Assembly (NCBI GenBank): GCA_001898485.1
Contig: MKTY01000007.1
Coordinates: forward strand, 62,001-126,000
DNA: 64,000 nt
From: Sphingobacteriales bacterium 46-32
Lineage (GTDB): Bacteria > Bacteroidota > Bacteroidia > Chitinophagales > Chitinophagaceae
Reading direction: 5' to 3'
A program made the translations under genes and the position numbers. The stretch's first letter is position 1, and each line of letters starts with the position of its first letter. Under the pieces are notes generated by a model. That model did not search any database. It was not told the origin of the DNA and saw nothing but the letters and a program-made list of their open reading frames with translations. Below are positions 42,983-51,071 of this stretch, in pieces.

Positions 42983-43528
42983 TCATCTCACTTCCATCAA
43001 TGCAAGTAGTTTTTGCCGGTTGATTTCTCTCGGCAGTTCCAGCAGCATCTCTTTCGCATCTATTCCTTTTACCAGATAGGTATACGTTACTTCCATAGGT
43101 TCGCTCCCTCCAAAACTAAATGTTGGGTCTGGATAGGTTACACGCAGCCTTATGCCGGGCGTCTCACCTTCCTGCGGCTGGTCATCTACTTTATAATACC
43201 CCTTGTAACTGTCGCCTTTGCTGTTCACAACAATACTGGAGTCAGTACCCAGGCGCAGATTCCAGTTGCCCAGCTCGCGGACAGTTTCTTTTACGAGAGG
43301 TTCCGCTTTATCCGTTGTATCAATCCAATTGATAGTTGTATTATTATTGACAGTGAGCGCACCATAAAACCCTGCTTTTTGTACGGTGAGTGTACGCCCC
43401 TGCAACCATGTCAATGTCTGAGCTACTGATGAAGGCGCCGGAGGAAGGGCTTTTGTACCCTCATCTTTGCAGCCGATTAATAGCATACCAGCCGGCAAGA
43501 GGCAAAGGATTGTCTTGACAAAGTTCAT
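42983..43528 (-). CDS. Hypothetical lipoprotein
   Basis: A 181-residue lipoprotein: signal peptide with lipobox LLIGC, mature start CKDEGTKALPPAPSS. The mature part is beta-rich with alternating polar strands (LTVQKAGFYGALTVNNNTTINW; DSSIVVNSKGDSYKGYYKV), like small lipocalin-type Bacteroidota proteins, but no family is recognised. It is followed on the minus strand by the repeat array, not by another gene. It stands ~210 bp downstream of the outer-membrane barrel gene and a terminator lies between them. Confidence 0.7.
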   Translation of the reverse strand: MNFVKTILCLLPAGMLLIGCKDEGTKALPPAPSSVAQTLTWLQGRTLTVQKAGFYGALTVNNNTTINWIDTTDKAEPLVKETVRELGNWNLRLGTDSSIVVNSKGDSYKGYYKVDDQPQEGETPGIRLRVTYPDPTFSFGGSEPMEVTYTYLVKGIDAKEMLLELPREINRQKLLALMEVR

Positions 43529-43668
43529 AATCAGAAGTTAAGAAGGTTAATTGTTTTGGAAAACGTGAAAATATCCTTCTCTTCTGCTTTCGCAATACCA
43601 TCTTTACGGTATTTCTTGCAGTAGATATTCCGGAAAGCAATAACCACATCCCATGCGGTAATAAATAA

Positions 43669-43692
43669 GAGAGTCCGCCGGGGCGGACTCTC
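43669..43692 (-). terminator. Terminator hairpin of the outer-membrane barrel gene
   Basis: GAGAGTCCGCC (43669-43679) pairs with GGCGGACTCTC (43682-43692), an 11-bp stem. Read on the minus strand it is followed by the T-rich TTATTTATT, 46 bp past the stop of the barrel gene. Confidence 0.7.
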
Positions 43693-43737
43693 GCTTATAA
43701 ACCACAATAGCCGTGGAAACAAACCGCAACCTATACC

Positions 43738-44256
43738 CTAAAATCGGAAGGCTACACCCAGACGTGCATTGGTGGAGCCGATAGCACCCAGTTCAGCAAA
43801 AGCGCCGATACCAGTGCCAAAATAATAGCGGGCGCCTGCATAACCACCCAGGAAAACACCGCTGCCATAACTATTGCCCAATCCCCCGTTATTGTAATCA
43901 TTTTTCCAGGAAAAAGCCCGGTATCCGAGTGTAACACCGGCATATACATCTACTTTTTCGTTGCTTATCTTCAGCAGTTCATTGAAGTGATAAGAACCGC
44001 GGGCGGCGATATAAAGCGCCGTAAATTTAAAATCACTGGCGTATTTGGAAGAAAGGTAATCTACATTGCCACCAACGCTGATCGCATCTGTAATACCTGC
44101 TTCAAAGGATGCACCAAAGGGAATCCCTTTGTCGTAATAGGAATTAACGCCGATACCCAGGTTGAGCAGTTTATCGCCGTTCTTAAATCCGCCATTCTGT
44201 GCCTGTGCCAATACGGTTACGGAAAGCCCCAGCAGGGCTGCAAAGATCTTTTTCAT
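43738..44256 (-). CDS. Outer-membrane beta-barrel protein
   Basis: A 172-residue exported protein: signal peptide (MKKIFAALLGLSVTVLAQAQ), then alternating amphipathic strands with many Gly and aromatic residues, ending in the classical C-terminal LGVAFRF with a terminal Phe. This is the pattern of small 8-stranded OmpA/OmpX-like barrels (porin family in Bacteroidota annotation). The ATG at 44256 was chosen over an in-frame start 27 bp upstream because it opens the signal peptide. Function unknown. Confidence 0.82.
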   Translation of the reverse strand: MKKIFAALLGLSVTVLAQAQNGGFKNGDKLLNLGIGVNSYYDKGIPFGASFEAGITDAISVGGNVDYLSSKYASDFKFTALYIAARGSYHFNELLKISNEKVDVYAGVTLGYRAFSWKNDYNNGGLGNSYGSGVFLGGYAGARYYFGTGIGAFAELGAIGSTNARLGVAFRF

Positions 44257-44652
44257 TCGCAATTTGATTAGGTTTTGACTCATTGATCTGCCGGGGTACG
44301 CCGGCTTTTAATCATTCAAAACTAAAAGTTGAAAAAAGGATATCGCCGGCAATACGCCGGCTGATTCGTACCGTATGTTTACTACAAACACATAGCAGGT
44401 AGTCCGCAACAAGCGTTGATTGACTTTTATCAATCAATCGTTGACCGAAAGTAGCCGTCTGCCATAGATTAATCGATGCAGTCACCTTTTTCTTTTGCCG
44501 GTCCACAGTGTAATAAAAAAGGCCGTCACAAAAAGAAGTAATAGTATGAGCGGAATCATTCCCATCCTTTTTATGAAATCATCAAAAAGAGTGCTGCTTT
44601 AACTGGCACAGCCTTGGTATAAGGTTTGGAATACAATGACAACAGTCTTTCT
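44257..44652. promoter_or_regulatory. Divergent intergenic region with hairpins and an 8-bp dyad
   Basis: The gap between the barrel gene and the amylase holds two GC-rich hairpins, GCCGG-GGTACG-CCGGC (44290-44305, followed by TTTT) and GCCGGC-AATAC-GCCGGC (44345-44361), and an AT-rich dyad, TTGATTGA-N6-TCAATCAA (44416-44437). The dyad is a plausible operator for either gene; the first hairpin resembles a terminator on the plus strand, although no plus-strand gene lies just before it. Confidence 0.4.
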
Positions 44653-46116
44653 ATGAATCTCACCATTTTTCAGTGTTTTCACTGGTACAATACACCAGAA
44701 GAGCGCTTATGGGTCTTTCTTCAGGAAAAAGCCGGATATTTTGCAGAGCTGGGTATTACCCATGTATGGCTCCCCCCTGCTTACAAATCGGCAATGGGAG
44801 CCGGGGAACCGGGTTATGCAGTATATGATCTGTATGACCTCGGCGAGTTTGATCAGAAAGGTTCGGTTCCCACCCGGTATGGTACATTGCAGGAATATAA
44901 AGCAGCTATTGACCGGCTGCATGAAGCCGGCATCAAAGTGCTGGCAGACATTGTACTTAATCATAAACTGGGTGGTGATAAAGAAGAGCAGATTCCCGTG
45001 GTAACAGTAGATGCAGAAAACCGGAAAAAATGGATCAGCGAGGAACACTGGGTAAGCGCCCCCACCCTTTTTACTTTCCCGGGCAGAGCAGGAAAATATT
45101 CTGATTTCATCTGGGATCATCGTTGTTTCACCGGCTTAAAATTAAATGATGAGATCAAACTGATCCGGCATGAGTATACAGACAAAGGCTGGGATGATGT
45201 GCCTGCACAGGACCGGGGTTCATTCGATTACCTCATGGGGTGCGATATCGAATTCAGAAATCCTTATGTGCGTGAGGAACTGAAAAAATGGGCTGTATGG
45301 TACCGCGAAAAAGTCGGATTCGACGGATGGCGGCTGGATGGACTCAAACATATTTCCTATGATTTTTTTCCGGAATGGCTAAACGCAACGGGGGAAATTT
45401 TTCCTCAGAAACCCCTTGTTATCGGGGAATACTGGAATGGAGATATGGAACCACTCAACAATTACCTGGAAAAAACCGGATACTGCATGCAGTTGTTTGA
45501 TGTACCGCTCCACTTTCGTTTTTTTGAAGGAGCTTCGCGTTTGCATGAATTCGATCTCCGCACAATACGCGATGGCACACTCATGCATACAAAACCTGAG
45601 TATGCCATCACCTTTGTAGACAATCACGACACACAGCCCAAACAATCACTGGAATCTTTTGTGGGAGCAAATTTTAAAACACATGCTTATGCTTTTATTC
45701 TGTTGCGGGAACAGGGCATACCCTGTGTTTTTTACGCCGATTTCTTCGGCGCCAGTTACCACGATGGTGGCGATGAAAATAACCAGGAAAAAATAGTGAT
45801 CGAAAAAGTATCCTTTCTTGAACAGCTGATGCGAATCCGTAAAGAGAAGGCCTATGGGCCTCAAAGCGACCATTTCGACTCACCGAATCTTATCGGATGG
45901 ACCCGACAGGGCACAGACGACAGCCATACGGGATGTGCTGTACTGCTGAATACTGGTGATACGGCTGAGTTGTCGATGGAAATGGGGCAAAAAAACGGAG
46001 GCCGGAAAATGGTTGTTGCCGGCAATAATGATCTTTCGGTTACGCTGGATGAACAGGGTAAAGGAAACTTTACCGCACAGGGTAATATAGTTACAATATA
46101 TGTCTTTCAGGATTGA
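44653..46116 (+). CDS. Cytoplasmic alpha-amylase, GH13 (subfamily 5-like)
   Basis: A 487-residue alpha-amylase without signal peptide, so intracellular. It hydrolyses alpha-1,4-glucans. The opening MNLTIFQCFHWY and the GH13 motifs are clear: ADIVLNHK (region I), GWRLDGLKHI with the nucleophile Asp (region II), IGEYWNGD with the acid/base Glu (region III) and FVDNHDTQP (region IV). The order and spacing fit the GH13_5 group of bacterial AmyA-type enzymes. ATG 44653 was chosen over an upstream TTG because the family starts here. The gene converges with an MFS gene. A role in glycogen or imported maltodextrin turnover is likely. Confidence 0.92.
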   Translation: MNLTIFQCFHWYNTPEERLWVFLQEKAGYFAELGITHVWLPPAYKSAMGAGEPGYAVYDLYDLGEFDQKGSVPTRYGTLQEYKAAIDRLHEAGIKVLADIVLNHKLGGDKEEQIPVVTVDAENRKKWISEEHWVSAPTLFTFPGRAGKYSDFIWDHRCFTGLKLNDEIKLIRHEYTDKGWDDVPAQDRGSFDYLMGCDIEFRNPYVREELKKWAVWYREKVGFDGWRLDGLKHISYDFFPEWLNATGEIFPQKPLVIGEYWNGDMEPLNNYLEKTGYCMQLFDVPLHFRFFEGASRLHEFDLRTIRDGTLMHTKPEYAITFVDNHDTQPKQSLESFVGANFKTHAYAFILLREQGIPCVFYADFFGASYHDGGDENNQEKIVIEKVSFLEQLMRIRKEKAYGPQSDHFDSPNLIGWTRQGTDDSHTGCAVLLNTGDTAELSMEMGQKNGGRKMVVAGNNDLSVTLDEQGKGNFTAQGNIVTIYVFQD

Positions 46117-46233
46117 TAGTAAGTAGCCAGAACCGGCAGACCCGCCTTTGCAGATTCAAAATCCCGGAAATTAGTATACAAGCTGAGCGACACATATGTA
46201 CACACCTGCTTCAGAGCCTTTACACTGGCAGGT

Positions 46234-47754
46234 TTATTTCCTCTTATCATCATCAGGTTTAGCCGCGCTCGCCTCACCAGCATCATGCAGGCGGCTTCGT
46301 CTTCTGAAAATACTCCAGAACTGCTGGTGCCAGTCTATCAACTGCCCAACCACGAAGGCATCTTTGATATTATTCTTAATATTGCTTCGCATCACACGCA
46401 CCACTTCATCTTTATCTACTTCACCTTCTTCTTTTATTCTGGCCAGCAGTTCCAGTGAAAAAAAAGCAAGCAGAGCAGCGATGGCAAAAAGAAAGTTGAA
46501 GTCATGCAGCTCCAGCAGACGGAAGGTTTTGACGAGTCCCGGTCCGCTCCAGGTAGCACTTGCGTCCAGACTGCGGGCTGTGAAATAATCTGCGACTATA
46601 CCTCCTGCAAGCGGAGCTGTGGCCGAAAAAACAGAAGTCACAATATTTTTTGCCGAAAGGTATACGATGGATTCTGTTGCCGGTGCCAGCTTCAGACCGA
46701 TATTGGTTAGAGAAAGATTGATACCCGATGTGGATATTCCGCTAAATATAAAAATGCACACCAGCAGAATCAGGTTATTATAAAAATTGGAATATATACC
46801 TACAAAACACCAGCTGACAAGACAGGCGATATAAAGCGGGGCACAGATGGCGATAATGGTTTTATTGCTATACCGGTCTGCATACCGTCCCCACACCCTG
46901 AGGGCAAAAATGCCGGCCACCTGACCTATAGCAGCGAGCACAATGATATAGGAAAGCTGAACCTTCATGCTACGGAGTAAAAACACCGTAAAAAAAGGGG
47001 TTGCGAAATTCAGTGCAAAAAGCCATACGGAGTTAAACATCAGCAAACGCCTGAAATTGGGGTTTACCAGCGGCTTTCGCAGCATCCGGAAAATATTTTC
47101 ATTACTCAGAAGCGAACGCGGTTCGTATGTTTTGCCCAGAAACAGAGCACCCATCAAACCGGCAATACCCGCCACTACAAAGAAAGCGGCATAGGTGGTC
47201 AGCTCATATTCCGGATACCGGTCTTTTATATAATCAACCAGCAGGGCAAGGCCAAGGCTGAGAACGACATTGAGCGTCTGTGTATACCTGCCACGCCTGG
47301 CAAAAAAAGCGCCGAGGGTATTTTCCGGAATAAGATCTTTCATCCAGGAATTCCAGGTAGGACCTGCAATAGAGCCAAAGAGATAAAAAAAGAATAAAAA
47401 AAAGAGAATACTGGCAAACGAAGAGGCAAAAAAGAAAATCATTGCCCCCACACACAACAAAGGAATCCGTGCAAGTATAGTACATACTACGCTAACCAGT
47501 CGTCTGCTGCTGTAACGGCGAACAAGCCAGATAGACATTAATTGAAAAACATTGGTAAACGTAGGCAGCGAAGCCAGTATTCCGATCTGAAAATTGGATG
47601 CGCCGTACAGCACACCCATCGCTACAAGAAATGTGCTGCCGGTAAAAGTGGTCATCACTTCAGTTGTCAAACCATCATAGATTACCAGCCGTAAGCTTTT
47701 CTTTAAATCTTCCTGAGAAACCTGGGGACTGGGTGTAAAACCGGGACCATTCAT
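46234..47754 (-). CDS. MFS transporter
   Basis: A 506-residue major facilitator with about twelve membrane segments (from ~residue 35 to 465) and a charged C-terminal tail. The opening LVIYDGLTTEVMTTFTGSTFLVAMGV resembles a Bacteroidota group annotated only as MFS transporters; the RRYSSRRLV segment fits the loop between helices 2 and 3. The substrate is unknown. It is convergent with the amylase, so co-regulation is not implied. Confidence 0.85.
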   Translation of the reverse strand: MNGPGFTPSPQVSQEDLKKSLRLVIYDGLTTEVMTTFTGSTFLVAMGVLYGASNFQIGILASLPTFTNVFQLMSIWLVRRYSSRRLVSVVCTILARIPLLCVGAMIFFFASSFASILFFLFFFYLFGSIAGPTWNSWMKDLIPENTLGAFFARRGRYTQTLNVVLSLGLALLVDYIKDRYPEYELTTYAAFFVVAGIAGLMGALFLGKTYEPRSLLSNENIFRMLRKPLVNPNFRRLLMFNSVWLFALNFATPFFTVFLLRSMKVQLSYIIVLAAIGQVAGIFALRVWGRYADRYSNKTIIAICAPLYIACLVSWCFVGIYSNFYNNLILLVCIFIFSGISTSGINLSLTNIGLKLAPATESIVYLSAKNIVTSVFSATAPLAGGIVADYFTARSLDASATWSGPGLVKTFRLLELHDFNFLFAIAALLAFFSLELLARIKEEGEVDKDEVVRVMRSNIKNNIKDAFVVGQLIDWHQQFWSIFRRRSRLHDAGEASAAKPDDDKRK

Positions 47755-48154
47755 AACGGCATTTTTCAGATAGTGCTGCCTGATTCTACAGGGCTATTGA
47801 ACAATCCAGTAAAATTCATGCCACCGCTACTATCCTATCGCAAGCTATCGTGCCTGTGTGTTGTATCGCACAAAGTAGCACCGGCTGAGTTATTCGTATT
47901 ATCGAGTACTTATTGTTTGAGTAATAATTTCTACTTATCACCCCATTCTGTAGGTTTTACACATGACAAAAACAAGGTATCCTGTAGCATCAGCGGCTTA
48001 AAAGAGAAAAATACAGTATAGGATGTAACCGGCTCCGGTAAAACCCGGGTAATGAAAAAGAAGGGAACAAAAAGGGGACCAAAAATATGCCATTGAAGAG
48101 ATGGGTTGCTGTTAACTACTTTTACGTATATTTAGAAAGCCACTTTCCACCAGC
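47755..48154. other. Intergenic region, nothing identified
   Basis: About 400 bp between divergent genes. One open frame (47773-48021, 82 codons) encodes a low-complexity Ser/Leu-rich sequence with no domain and no ribosome-binding site; it is not called. No clear promoter or hairpin was recognised. Confidence 0.35.
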
Positions 48155-48526
48155 ATGAAAAAAGTATTTCTGTTTCTTTCGTTAATTGTTATCTCCGCTT
48201 CAATTTTTGCCCAAAACAAAGACAGCCTGTCGGCAGAAATGGAACGATTGAACCGGCTGGGCGATTCCTTACATAAAGTACGCCTGGCCAGAGACAGTGC
48301 ATTTCAGGAGGAAATGAATGAATCTCTCCGAAAGCTCAATCAGGATATTGCAACCGCGAAATCCATTGAAATTGAAAAGGCTACTGAACAGGTGCTGGCA
48401 CAACACAGGAAAGAGCAGAAAAGAAAAAGAATGGCGGCACTGCTGACCATCGCTGCATTTGGCGTAGCTGCGCTTGCCGGCGCTTTCATAGCCAAACGAA
48501 GAAAAGGAAACAGCACACATGGATAA
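48155..48526 (+). CDS. Small exported coiled-coil protein with C-terminal membrane helix
   Basis: A 123-residue protein: a signal peptide (MKKVFLFLSLIVISASIFAQ), a highly charged helical region with heptad-like spacing (about residues 24-90, probable coiled coil), and a hydrophobic segment (AALLTIAAFGVAALAGAFIA) followed by a basic end (KRRKG). It would sit in the periplasm anchored by its C-terminus. No family is recognised. Confidence 0.65.
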   Translation: MKKVFLFLSLIVISASIFAQNKDSLSAEMERLNRLGDSLHKVRLARDSAFQEEMNESLRKLNQDIATAKSIEIEKATEQVLAQHRKEQKRKRMAALLTIAAFGVAALAGAFIAKRRKGNSTHG

Positions 48527-48743
48527 TAAGACCCTGACGCATGATTTATAAAAGCAGTAACCCTTTAACCAATCGGAATATCCCTCCTTATTGCCCCGGC
48601 CTGCTCTCTTATTTTTATTGCCGCAAGCAAGACAGCTTATTGTTCGCAGGTGGAATCACCTGACTAATACAACGAAAGAGTAGTTTATTAAGGCTATATG
48701 GTAGCTATTTTTTTCCGAATTTCGGATAACAACCATTTATCGG

Positions 48744-49127
48744 ATGAAAACAATATTACATTCTTTTCTGGTGGTAACAGACGGAGCTGCAGCTATCCGG
48801 TTTTACAGCGATGCATATAATGCGCAGGTACTGGAGCGATATGACCAGGAAAATGGAAGAACAATGGCCAAATTATCTATCGACGGCAACGAATTCTGGC
48901 TGGGCAGCGAAGAACCGGAGTTTGGCAACTACAGCCCTGCTACACTGAAAGGAAGTCCCGTGCGCATGATACTGATAGTAAACGATCCGGATACCATTTT
49001 TGCAAACGCCATCAACGCCGGGGGCACCCAGCTATGCCCCGTCACCACAGAAGAATCCTGGAAAATCGGTAAACTCGCCGATCCATTCGGACATATCTGG
49101 GAGATAGGCCATCCGCTGAGTGACTGA
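48744..49127 (+). CDS. VOC/glyoxalase family protein (PhnB-like)
   Basis: A 127-residue single-domain protein of the vicinal oxygen chelate fold, closest in style to PhnB/YdcE-like proteins: FLVVTDGAAAIRFYSDAYNAQVLERY at the start and the C-terminal DPFGHIWEIG with the metal-binding Glu. The His expected near the start of many enzymes (KTILHSF, residue 6) is present. The reaction is unknown. ATTTCGGATAAC at 48719-48730 and its reverse complement at about 49175-49186 flank the gene. Confidence 0.8.
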   Translation: MKTILHSFLVVTDGAAAIRFYSDAYNAQVLERYDQENGRTMAKLSIDGNEFWLGSEEPEFGNYSPATLKGSPVRMILIVNDPDTIFANAINAGGTQLCPVTTEESWKIGKLADPFGHIWEIGHPLSD

Positions 49128-49427
49128 CCCAATATGGTCCTCATTAAAAAAATCGCCGTTCCGGCATGTCAACCGTTATCCGAAATATGGACAGGAGTCC
49201 CTTAGAATGGGGTGCTGTTGAAGGCTTTGAAATGGCCGATCGCCTTACTTTTCCTCTGAAGGCCGGCGATATGAAAAATTGTAAAAAACTGTTTACAGCT
49301 TTTGTAAAAGCCGAAGAACTATCCTGAACAGAATCGGTATATAAATAAGCCCTTCCCCATTCCGTTTATCCCATTTCTTCCGAAAATACGACACATTTCG
49401 TATACTTGTGTCTTTATACCGATACAT
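49128..49427. other. Intergenic region with a possible 53-codon gene
   Basis: An open frame at 49166-49327 would encode 53 residues (MSTVIRNMDRSPLEW... ending KAEELS). Its codon use looks coding-like but no domain is recognised and no ribosome-binding site is seen; it may be the remnant of a longer gene. A TATACTTG at 49401-49408 is a possible -7 element for the following metallopeptidase gene. Confidence 0.3.
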
Positions 49428-50876
49428 ATGCGTTTGAAAGTTGTCGTTTTATCCGTTTTCCTTGCTTTGCTACAACATCCTGCCTCTGCTCAGTCGATTG
49501 TTCGCTTCCATGTAAGCCGGCCCTATTCGTTGCTTAGTTTTCTTGAAGTGGCCGGTGGTTTACAAAACCATTCTGTCACCTTTCGCCAGTATTTAGATAC
49601 TGCAATCAGCAAAACGGATACAGTTTTTAATAATATAGTCAGCGATTTCAGCAGACTCATCCTAACCTATTATTTCAGGCGGGATGAATATCCCAGCAAC
49701 CGCCGGCAAACCCGCTCTACTTATGACCTGATCGTTATTGCAGCGGTCAGAAGCAGGAGCATGGCAGAATTCCGGGCAAATACGATCGGAATCCTGCCCA
49801 ACAGTACTCATCAACAGCTTTATGAGTTACTGGTAAAAGCAGCGCCCTATTATGAGCGGGTAGTATGGCAAAAATCAGCAAAAGCCGTTAAGCAACAGAT
49901 GGGCGGCTTTATCAGGTACGCAGGTAAGAGCAACGAGTTGTTTCGGGCATTCCGGACTTTTTATCGTTCCAGCTGGCCCGATGATATCCCTTTCGAGGTG
50001 GCTGTATTTCCCATACCCGTCACGCAGGGTAATACAACTGCCACGCCGCATGCCAACAGTCTTTGTGTATCTGTGCTAACAGGGCAGAAAAATCTGGCTG
50101 GCACGATGGGAGTTGTCATGCACGAGCTCTGTCATGTATTGTACGACGAACAAACAAGCGACGTGCAGTTCGAACTGGATGAAGTGTTTACTAAGAGTAA
50201 GTCACCGTATGCCGCCATCGCCTACAGCTTCTTTGACGAGGCAATGGCGACAGCCCTGGGCAATGGATGGGCTTATGAACAATTTTCCGGCAAGCCTGAC
50301 ACCACGGCCTGGTACAACAATGAATATATCGATGGCTTTGCACATGCCCTGTACCCGCTGGTACGCGAATACCTCGGGGCCGGTCGGGCAATCGACAGCT
50401 TTTTTGTGGAGCGTGCCATTGATCTATTTGCAAAAAACTATCCACGTGCGCTGGCAGATTATTCAATCCTTCTGAACAATATGGTTTTGTATTCCGATTC
50501 GGAAGGCCGTATAGAACGTGAAGCACTGAAAAACGAACTGGGGAAATATTTCCAGTCGAGCCGCTATAATCTGTCAAGCCCTATCCTGCACGAGTACAGT
50601 CTCCAGTACATTAAAACCAGCAAAAGTCTACAGCTGATTGTAATAGACCGCAATCAGGATACTACAATCAGTGAATTGAAAAAGATATTACCCGAATTGG
50701 AACCCATCCTGAAGGGACAGCAGGCACAAAACTATATCGCCGCTTTTTATGACCAGGCAAACCGCCCGGTGATAGTGATACGTGTAGCAGACGGCAGGAT
50801 GCTGGATAAGGCTTTTAGCCGGCTGAAAGAACGGAGATACCTGGATGTAAATATGCCGGTAATCCCATTGGATTAA
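49428..50876 (+). CDS. Putative exported zinc metallopeptidase (HExxH, gluzincin-like)
   Basis: A 482-residue protein with a signal peptide (MRLKVVVLSVFLALLQHPASAQ). It carries HELCH (H232-H236), the HExxH zinc motif, in GVVMHELCHVLYDE, and an acidic helix SFFDEAMATALGN about 35 residues later whose Glu (~E271) is well placed as the third ligand, so it looks like a gluzincin. I recognise no named family over the rest of the chain. The N-terminal ~220 residues are helical and the C-terminal ~140 may be a separate domain. Substrate unknown. A periplasmic or secreted peptidase is the best guess. Confidence 0.65.
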   Translation: MRLKVVVLSVFLALLQHPASAQSIVRFHVSRPYSLLSFLEVAGGLQNHSVTFRQYLDTAISKTDTVFNNIVSDFSRLILTYYFRRDEYPSNRRQTRSTYDLIVIAAVRSRSMAEFRANTIGILPNSTHQQLYELLVKAAPYYERVVWQKSAKAVKQQMGGFIRYAGKSNELFRAFRTFYRSSWPDDIPFEVAVFPIPVTQGNTTATPHANSLCVSVLTGQKNLAGTMGVVMHELCHVLYDEQTSDVQFELDEVFTKSKSPYAAIAYSFFDEAMATALGNGWAYEQFSGKPDTTAWYNNEYIDGFAHALYPLVREYLGAGRAIDSFFVERAIDLFAKNYPRALADYSILLNNMVLYSDSEGRIEREALKNELGKYFQSSRYNLSSPILHEYSLQYIKTSKSLQLIVIDRNQDTTISELKKILPELEPILKGQQAQNYIAAFYDQANRPVIVIRVADGRMLDKAFSRLKERRYLDVNMPVIPLD

Positions 50877-50928
50877 AGCCATGAACGCAATACCTGTTTC
50901 CGGCCATGTATGGCGCCCCGGTATAACA

Positions 50929-50959
50929 GGTATAAAGAGTATAAAGAACTCTTTATACC
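50929..50959. repeat. Perfect inverted repeat of the 9-bp family
   Basis: GGTATAAAGAGT (50929-50940) and ACTCTTTATACC (50948-50959) form a 12-bp perfect stem with a 7-base loop. It is the shortest member of the TATAAAG family, between the convergent metallopeptidase and T9SS-sorted protein genes. Confidence 0.85.
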
Positions 50960-51018
50960 GTTGTGCTCATGCCTGCAACCTATTAATGCCCGATGATATT
51001 AAAAGACTTCATAGAAAA

Positions 51019-51044
51019 GCCCCCAAATCATCGGGGGCCTTCTT
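51019..51044 (+). terminator. Intrinsic terminator
   Basis: GCCCCC (51019-51024) pairs with GGGGGC (51033-51038) across an 8-base loop, followed by CTTCTT, with an A tract before the stem. It can serve the metallopeptidase gene and perhaps the convergent one. Confidence 0.65.
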
Positions 51045-51071
51045 CGTCCTGTACCTGAACGCTGAGATCGT

